Origin: Byssochlamys sp. IMV 00236
Taxonomy: Eukaryota > Ascomycota > Eurotiomycetes > Eurotiales > Thermoascaceae
Direction: 5' to 3'
Assembly: GCA_001931875.2 (NCBI GenBank)
Contig: MSJH02000808.1
Span: 437,165-501,164 of the forward strand
DNA: 64,000 bases
The position numbers and the translations under genes were made by a program. How positions within the stretch are numbered: position 1 is the stretch's first letter; each line of letters starts with the position of its first letter. This document shows positions 57,286 through 64,000 of the stretch, one piece after another. The notes below the pieces were generated by a model. It did not search any database, was not told the DNA's origin, and saw only the letters and a program-made list of their open reading frames with translations.

Positions 57286-57693
57286 ATGCCCAGCGTCTTG
57301 TTCGTCTGCGTCCACAACGCTGGTCGCTCCCAAATGGCTGCCGCCTACCTGAGTCATCTTGCTGGTGATACTATTGAAGTCCGCTCCGCCGGATCTGCCC
57401 CAGTCAACTCTATCAATCCCATTGTTGTCGAAGCCATGCTCGAAGAGGGTATCGACCTCCGCACCCAAAAACCTAAGAGTCTAACCCCCGACGCGGTTCA
57501 AGCTAGTGATGTTGTCATCACCATGGGTTGTGGGGATGCCTGCCCCTTCTTTCCTGGCAAACGTTATCTCGACTGGCAACTTGATGACCCCGCCGGGCAA
57601 GGCTTAGATGTTGTACGGACTATCCGCCGAGAAATTCGTCGTCGCGTCGAGAGTCTCATCACAGAACTTCAGTCCCATAGTTCAATCTCTTGA
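57286..57693 (+). CDS. arsC: Arsenate reductase ArsC, low-molecular-weight phosphatase fold, 135 aa
   Basis: This intronless gene encodes a compact enzyme that reduces arsenate to arsenite. The P-loop CVHNAGRSQ places the nucleophile at Cys8 and the general-acid Asp at 101 in the DDP motif. Two further cysteines, Cys82 and Cys86 (MGCGDACPFFPGKRY), sit where redox cysteines occur in bacterial ArsC. The whole sequence, with RSAGSAPVNSINP and DWQLDDPAGQGLDVVR, resembles ArsC of actinobacteria far more than yeast Acr2, which has a rhodanese/Cdc25 fold. Together with the lack of introns this suggests horizontal transfer. It pairs with the divergent ACR3 gene, which would export the product. Confidence 0.95.
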   Translation: MPSVLFVCVHNAGRSQMAAAYLSHLAGDTIEVRSAGSAPVNSINPIVVEAMLEEGIDLRTQKPKSLTPDAVQASDVVITMGCGDACPFFPGKRYLDWQLDDPAGQGLDVVRTIRREIRRRVESLITELQSHSSIS

Positions 57694-58846
57694 GGCTGTT
57701 TCTGGCGTATGTTCTCCGAGCTAGAAGCTGCTGAGGTTTAGATTCTCTGGCTAGCTGAAGCTATTGATCTGTGCGATGACCTCACTAAGCGCAAAGGCGG
57801 GGAGAGCTTCGCTAGGACTCGCTCCCTATCTAGTAGGGAGTCTCCAAGATATGTCAAGGGTGGTGAATAACTGTAATTGCTGGCATTTCAATGTACCGTG
57901 CTATGTACCACATACCACTCCTGGCGTGCGTGATACTATTCAGGGACTACCACCTTATGTGTTGCAGTATATCTAACTGAGTCAACTGACTAGCGTGCCA
58001 GAAGTCCTGAGAGTTTGGTGTACATCATGTGAATATCTAAAGATTCATTTTATGAAAAGTATAATTAGGCATAAGGAAGCCGGAACTCCCTAGTGGTAAG
58101 ATTCTTGCTTTGGATGCTGATATTGGTCGATTCCTTAAGGGCATGGAAACTGTATAACTAGGGGCGGGTGGGTAGATAATATAAGACCTAGCTCATCGCA
58201 ACCCATTATCTTGAAATTTTCGCCACTAAGCACCTAATGACAAGTGTTAGGAAGACTGGACTAGCTACCTGCTAATCAACTATTACAGTCTGAGTCTGAT
58301 AAAGATCATAGATTATCCGGCCAACATATGTTATATATATCCAAGACGATTTCGACTGGACCCATTCCGTCAGGCTCTATTCAACTCACTCACCACTCAC
58401 TCATAGCTAATCATCCTCTAGACACATTGCCTCAACACATTGACAGGGTAAGAAAAAGAGGGACATATCATAAAGAAAAGTGGAAATGTCCTTACAAATA
58501 TGGAAATTCTCCGAATGGATTGGAACGAGTATCGCAGATATCTCAGAACATTATGCTGAATAAGAGAGAGCGACTGGTAGCAGAAATGCTAGTATCATAG
58601 TAATAGTAATAGTAAGGAGCGGAGCACCGTGCAAAAAAAAAAATAAAGGTGTAGGAGTAAACACAATCTATAGGTATAATACTGTGCGATGCAGCAAATT
58701 CAGAAAATAGAACATAGAAAACGAAGAAGAAAAATAAAACTATAGGAATTCTCAAGCCCAGACCCTGACTACATTGTTGGGATAAGCGAAGAGCTCACCC
58801 ATACCATTTTCCTCGGCAGTGGCAATAAAAGAGTAGCAATGGGCCT
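57694..58846. other. Intergenic region with decayed repeats
   Basis: This 1.15 kb contains a small inverted repeat (CTCCCTA and TAGGGAG around 57822-57840) and a tRNA-like relic at about 58087-58140. An AGTAAT-type repeat lies near 58595-58612. It is moderately AT-rich and has no supportable gene. Confidence 0.5.
58087..58140 (+). repeat. Degenerate tRNA-like (Gln-like) relic
   Basis: The stretch has a D-arm-like TAGTGGTAAGATTC, an anticodon-arm-like CTTGCTTTGGATGC with loop CTTTGGA (anticodon TTG) and a T-arm-like GGTCGATTCC. The stem pairings around the anticodon and T arms are lost and no acceptor stem pairs. It reads as a decayed tRNA or the tRNA-derived head of a SINE. It is not a working tRNA gene. 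Confidence 0.45.
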
Positions 58847-60851
58847 TCAGTTGTCGGCCTTAGGGGTTTGTTTCTCAACCTCTGATGGTCGCTGGTCACT
58901 GGCTTGAGAAGGAGATGCTCTACCGGCAAGGTTGCTCTCCAGCTGGGCTTTCTCCTCGTCCGTCGCGTCGGAAATGTGGACAGCAACTTCTTCACCGAAG
59001 TTCTTGGCGATCTCCTCCAGGGAAAGACGGGCAGTTTCAGGGAAGAAGAAGTAGATAACTGCAGGGGTTAGATGTTATTATCTAGGGATCGAGTTAAAGG
59101 TCGAGGGGATGGTATTCTTACTTGGAATGAAGAAGGCAGACCAGCAAATGATGACCAGGAAGTACTTCCAGTGGACATTGTTGAAACCGATGGGGGCGGT
59201 TTGCAGCAGGATAATGGTAGCTATCACTAAAGTCAACCAGTGGCCATGTTATTGCGCAACATGTAAACTTACCAGCAAACTGTCCAAACAGCGAGAAACC
59301 CATACCAATAGGGCGAATCTCAGTTGGGAAAATCTCGGAGACATAGAGGTACATAGTGGTGTCACAGAATGTTCTGCACATGAGGTTGTCAGTTTTGTTT
59401 CCAGAACAAGCTAGATAGGGACACATACCCTTGGAACGCCAGATACAAGAACATGAAGAAGATACCAAAGCCATTTCCAACCTTGTTCTTGGTGCCAGAG
59501 TATTCAGCAGTCATAGCAGCAAGGCAAGAGGTAGTAACGACCACTCCAATGAATCCGGTGATGTACATCTTGCGACGGGAGTTGACCCTATCGTGCAGCC
59601 AGGCGCCAAGCGGGTTGTAGATGCAACCTTATAGTGATCAGTTTTGCGAGAGCAAGAAATCGGGAGACTGAGGAACTTACCAGCAGTAGTAAGCCAGACC
59701 GCGCTCAGAAGAAGAGGCATGCTGCCTGTCATTCCAAGGTTGGTGTACAGAAGAACAGCGTAGTTGTTCTGACTGCGGTTAGCTGGCTGATCTAACTGCG
59801 AGGCTTGTCCAACTTACGATGATCAGGGGCCCACCGAATTCTGCACCCCATTGGGTGAGGAATCCAATGATCATACGCTTCCTGTACGATTTCTTCTTCC
59901 ACACTGCAGTCCACACGCTGTGACCAGTGGCAGCCAGCTTCTCAGCTTCGAGCTGCAGTTGCATCTTGGTCTGATGGAACTCCTCCTGGGCAACCAAATC
60001 ATTAGGGTCATCAGGAGAAGCACGGAGGCGCTTCAACACAAGCAATGCCTCGTCCATTTTTCCTTTCGAAATCAACCACCTCGGGGAGCGCGGGAGCCAT
60101 GGAGATCCCAGCAGCAACACCAGGGGTGGGAAGCATTGCAGACAGAGGGGGAACCGCCACGCAAACGAGGGGATTGTATCCGTAGCGTAATAGCATGCAA
60201 AGCCAACCCAGCCCGCCATCATATAGCCAAAAACAAGAAAGATGGCATGATGACCCACCAGCCAACCGCGACGATGTGCACTGGACATCTCCGAAAGGTA
60301 CATTGGGCAGACCGTTACTAGGACACCAATACCCAAGCCACAAATGAACCTCCCAGCTTGAAACATCCTGCTTTATGTCAGCATATCCAGTACATAGCTT
60401 TACAAGGACGACTGCCGTACTTGAGATTCGCTGCTCCTCCCTGAAGAGCTCCTCCAACCATCGTTGCCAAAGCACCCAGTTGGATGTTCATCTTACGACC
60501 TAAGTAGTCGCATGCCCACATAATAAACAATGTGCCAACCGCACCTCCGGCGCTGAAGACACCATTAGCGGTAGATTCCGCATTGGTTGTAGTTGTTGCA
60601 TATCCAGGACCCGACTGAGGGAGATTGAAGAACTCAAACCATCCTGGTTGGCCGATAGTACTACTGATGATTGAGGCACAATAGCCGTAGGTCTATAGAA
60701 TGGTCGTCAGAACTTCTGCTTTTATGCACTGCCAGAACAAGACAGCGAAATCTGGCGCAACCAAGGTGGTATCACTTACCAGGGATCCAATTGCCACAAA
60801 GATTGTCACCAGCCGGTTGTACGGACTGGTCTGCGTTCCGAAATTAGCCAT
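58847..60851 (-). CDS. MFS sugar transporter, 530 aa
   Basis: Eight exons on the minus strand join in frame: 60851-60780, 60692-60421, 60367-59818, 59768-59681, 59627-59429, 59373-59273, 59220-59122 and 59058-58847. The product has twelve predicted membrane helices. It has the sugar porter motifs DYLGRKMNI after helix 2, GRFICGLGIGVLVTVCPMYLSEMS in helix 4, LPRSPRWLISKGK at the end of helix 6, YVSEIFPTEIR in the second half and FFPETARLSLEEI near the end. It would import a hexose or a related sugar by proton symport. The acidic C-terminal tail is cytosolic. The exact sugar cannot be read from sequence. Confidence 0.93.
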
Positions 60852-62525
60852 GGCTGCGGAACGCTCTCGTCAGCCAAGAGGATGAGATATTTTGATCGAG
60901 ACGGAGAAAAGGAAACAAAAGCAGAATGTATCAGGAATTGCACGCTGCAGGGGAAATTAGAGAAGAGGGAAAAAGTGAAAGGCAGAAGCAAGACATCCAA
61001 AGTTCAGCTTCCGTTTCACAAACTTCTACGTCTCTTCCACGAGCAGACAGGAAGATGATCTTTTCAAATTGACCGGGGTATCTAGCTCCTAAGTAAGTTA
61101 GGCCCTGGTCCTACTACTCTATATCAGGCTCCTTGTTAAGCCGACGACAAGGCCTGGCGGATCAATTCCGTCCAGACTGTCCAGACCATGTTCATCTCTG
61201 CTTGACTGCCAAGTCAGGGAAGGTTCCGCTGATCCGTCCAACGCTGCTCATTATTAGCTAGAGTACAGCAACACGCGTTTCGCATTTTTCGGATCTTGAC
61301 AATCGTATGGTGACAGGCATGATGAGCAGACCCACTGCTTTGAATGCCAGAGAACCGGGAGTATGGGAGCCGAAGTTCGTTCAGGAGACGGGACGATGAA
61401 GGGGGGGATTTGCCAGTGAGATTATCGATATCGTACAGACATTAGCTCGTGCAGCTGCAGAAACGGATGAGCGTTAAGATTACGGATTAGAGACTTCGTA
61501 CCCCGGTCTGAGGAGGCGATGTCGATCGAGTAACTAGGCTTGCGGCTTGCGGGGGGCCGAGACTTGACGATTGTTTAGCGCTGGTAGTTCAGTCTTGCGC
61601 CAACCGAGCGAACCAGGGGTCCTAGCGGTAGCTTAACATAGGTAAAATACGGCGAACGACGAGAAACTCCGTTCTGTGCCGCGGAAACGTTCAATTGTGG
61701 TTCCTTGGAGTGTGTGGCTCCTGTATTGATGCCGTACAAGCTGCCGCTGAATGTCAGTGCATTTCTGAAGTATAACGTTGGAAAATGACTGACCTAGATT
61801 GCTACCCTAATCGGTTATGGAGTACGGCATTTGTACAGTACATTGGTGTTCAGACCCGGAGAGGAACTGTGCCGATGCGATTTTCACTTGGGAGTTATAG
61901 ATCCCTTTCTGGGTCAACGTCCGCTGTCATTGTTATCGCGCAAACGATGCCGAACCCTGTCGTAAAGTCTCCAGTTGACGCGCCAACACTGCTGGGATTG
62001 ACTACGGACTACGGAGTAAGCTGGCAAGTATTCCACGCGACATTATGGAGTAACATAGACCGTCTCATTGGTCGGTTTATATTACCTATCTCTCCCCTTT
62101 TCTTGCGCACATGAAGTGTGGTATTATTACCTAGAACTTGTGCAGCAGAGCAGACAGCGCAAATAGAGCAAATCTAATTCTAACAAATCAGAGCGCGCAG
62201 ATTTAGCGATGTAAATAGGACAAATCTAGCCAAACACAAGATTACAGAGCTTGGAGATCTAGTTTTGATCAGCGTGATAGGAAAGCAATGAACGATCACA
62301 TGGGTGACATTGGAAAGCAAATAGCCAATCAAATGTTAGAGCTAGACAGTTACTAGTGTTTTGAAAAGCCTTTTAATTGATCCATTACCGCTGTCTCTCC
62401 TTTTCTTATATAAATCAGATCAGGGATTGAAGTGTATTCTACCTGGAGCTTGCGCAGTGTCTGGGTCCTTTCTCTTTCTGTTCGTTGCGTCTCGTGGCAA
62501 TATTGAGAAACATCATTGTCTGACC
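60852..62525. promoter_or_regulatory. Divergent intergenic region with a duplicated promoter-like segment
   Basis: No gene is supportable. Two diverged copies of a segment of about 65 bases lie at about 62085-62150 and 62388-62460. A TATATAAAT box at 62407-62415 lies inside the second copy, 111 bases before the cyclase ATG. CAAATCTA occurs twice between the copies. Confidence 0.5.
62407..62415 (+). promoter_or_regulatory. Probable TATA box of the cyclase-family gene
   Basis: TATATAAAT lies 111 bases upstream of the ATG at 62526, a normal distance for a fungal TATA element. Confidence 0.45.
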
Positions 62526-63746
62526 ATGTCCGAGAAATCTCCCTACGATACCCCCTTTGACGAACTCCCTAATCCCAAGCAGGTATGGGTTGGGAAGCCA
62601 GGGAGTCGTGAAGAAGGGCTCGGTAAACTGGCCATATTGACTCCTGAAGTAGTGGCGAAAGCTGCTGCGACACAGATCAAGACAGGCAAGCGAGTGACCC
62701 TGGGCTGGGATCTGACAAAGCTGGATTTCCCTAACCTGAATCGCCAACCTTGCGAACACAACATTATCCCGTTACTCGGTGGGATAGCCTTTGATGACGT
62801 TTATACATTCAACCCTCGTAGGTATCCATCCTACATCATATCATGAGGGCACCAAAGGTTGATAGTTGTGAAAAGAACAGAGTAGCCAGTGGGATGGCCT
62901 TCGTCACTTCTCTCAGACGGTGCCTGGTCAGGAGGAGAGACTGTTCTACGGTGGCACCACCAAAGAAGAGATCAATGACCGTAAAAATCACCGTATCGGT
63001 CTTCAACACTGGGCCCAGGAGGGTATTGCAGGTACGGAAGCCTCTTAACAATGCATTTCCCGGTCAATTTAGTCTGATATCTCCCAGGCCGCGGGGTCCT
63101 CATTGATTATGCTTCCTACGCTGAAAAGCGAGGCATCAAATATACCACTTTCTCGACTCATCAGGTGCGGCTGAGTGAGATCCTAGAGATTGCGAAGGAA
63201 AGTAATATCACCTTTGAAAAGGGCGATATCCTCTTTGTTCGCATCGGTGTTACAAAAGAATGGGATACTGTCATGACAGATGCGCAGAAGCAGGTCTACT
63301 CTGATAATAAGAATCCTCACCACGCGGGAGTCGAAGCCACAACCGATGTTCTCCGCTGGCTCTGGGATTCAGGCTTTGCCGCTATCGCTAGTGATGCGAT
63401 CAGTTGGGAGGTAAGCAATGTCCATAAGCGAGAAAAAGGCAACCAGGTTTCAACTGACATCCCCTTGTACTTACTATCTAGGTCTATCCACCTCAAGGTG
63501 ATCTGTTCCTGCATGAGTACATGATCGCTGGTTGGGGAATGCCAATCGGTACGTGTATCGGTCTCTTGGAATCCCTACACATCATGAATTAACCCACTAA
63601 CTTGGACTGTAGGCGAGCTCTTCGACCTAGAAGCTCTATCCCGTGTCTGCGCAGAGCACAAGCGGTGGAGCTTCTTCGTGGCATCTGTGCCACTGAACAT
63701 GCCCGGTGGCGTTTCGTCGCCCCCAAACATGATGGCTATCTTCTAG
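62526..63746 (+). CDS. Cyclase-family hydrolase (kynurenine formamidase-like fold), 323 aa
   Basis: Five exons fit: 62526-62817, 62876-63031, 63088-63410, 63482-63548 and 63613-63746. The first intron (GTAGGT donor, AAG acceptor) restores FNPQQSSQWDGLRHFSQ, the metal-binding region of fungal cyclase-family proteins. GRGVLIDY, the DILFVRIGVTKEW block and the C-terminal PPNMMAIF segment follow. The fold is that of the metal-dependent hydrolases related to kynurenine formamidase and isatin hydrolase. The substrate is unknown; these genes are often catabolic or next to biosynthetic clusters. There is no signal peptide, so a cytosolic enzyme is likely. It is divergent from the sugar transporter. 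Confidence 0.9.
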
Positions 63747-64000
63747 AGTACCCCATACGGAAGCGCAGGATTGAGTAGAGACGATGTCCCAATTCCACGG
63801 TATGCTGTAATTCACTAAGTACGTATAGTGCGTGATTTGCACAGCTTGGACCTCAGCCAGAATCTCAATCCGCCAATCTCTCAAACTCCGTACTCGTCCG
63901 TCTTTTTCCGAATCAACCGTAGTACCTTTACCTAGTGTTTATAAGTCTAGTATAATGTCCTGCATTGGTGATCGATTTCTCCCCTCGGGCAATATTATTA
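63747..64000. other. Right edge, 3' flank of the cyclase-family gene
   Basis: I see no gene in these 254 bases. The small minus-strand frame here overlaps the last exon and is a shadow. Confidence 0.5.

Noticed and set aside
1..64000. CRISPR arrays, bacterial operons and phage genes
   Set aside because: No regularly spaced repeats were seen, and the intron-rich single-gene organisation is eukaryotic.

Overview
The window reads as nuclear DNA of a filamentous ascomycete, most likely a Eurotiales (Aspergillus/Penicillium-type) fungus. Nearly every gene is split by 43-77 bp GT-AG introns with CTAAC/CTAAT-type branch points. Genes lie on both strands without operons, and the protein families (KRE2/MNT1 mannosyltransferase, Cox6, ELO elongase, GMC oxidoreductase, fungal APH/AIM9 kinases, ACR3, fungal cyclase) are typical of that group. 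I spliced the models by hand from splice signals and frame continuity. Nothing was searched against a database.

Layout. 0-2.3 kb is non-coding. 2.3-13.5 kb holds the intronless FGAM synthetase, a compact atypical protein kinase, an AIM9-like phosphotransferase and a gamma-tubulin complex subunit on the minus strand. 13.5-21.2 kb is the housekeeping core: Golgi mannosyltransferase, cytochrome c oxidase subunit VI, a protein with a retropepsin-like DTGAS motif, and a very-long-chain fatty acid elongase. 21-33.7 kb is gene-poor, with a secreted, probably GPI-anchored GMC oxidoreductase and a large Ser-rich disordered protein. 33.7-43.5 kb carries transport and catabolism genes: a Mae1-like anion transporter, a sulfatase, an amino acid permease and a DUF6536-type membrane protein. 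43.5-58.8 kb is accessory and decaying: a C-terminally truncated FAD oxidoreductase beside an AT-rich block, an AIM9-like gene with a one-base frameshift, an ankyrin protein, AT-rich gene deserts, a divergent arsenic-resistance pair (ACR3 and a bacterial-type ArsC), and a decayed tRNA-like element. 58.8-64 kb has an MFS sugar transporter and a cyclase-family hydrolase.

Functional links. ArsC would reduce arsenate to arsenite and ACR3 would export it. The two genes share one 0.85 kb divergent promoter, and ArsC looks acquired from actinobacteria. The sulfatase and the Mae1-like transporter are convergent neighbours next to an amino acid permease, so the three could serve nutrient scavenging. 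The kinase and AIM9-like genes show duplication and decay: the promoter and first exon of the AIM9-like gene at 8.8 kb exist as a second, inactivated copy upstream of the neighbouring kinase, with C-to-T changes that create a stop. A second AIM9-like gene at 49-51 kb is broken by a single-base deletion.
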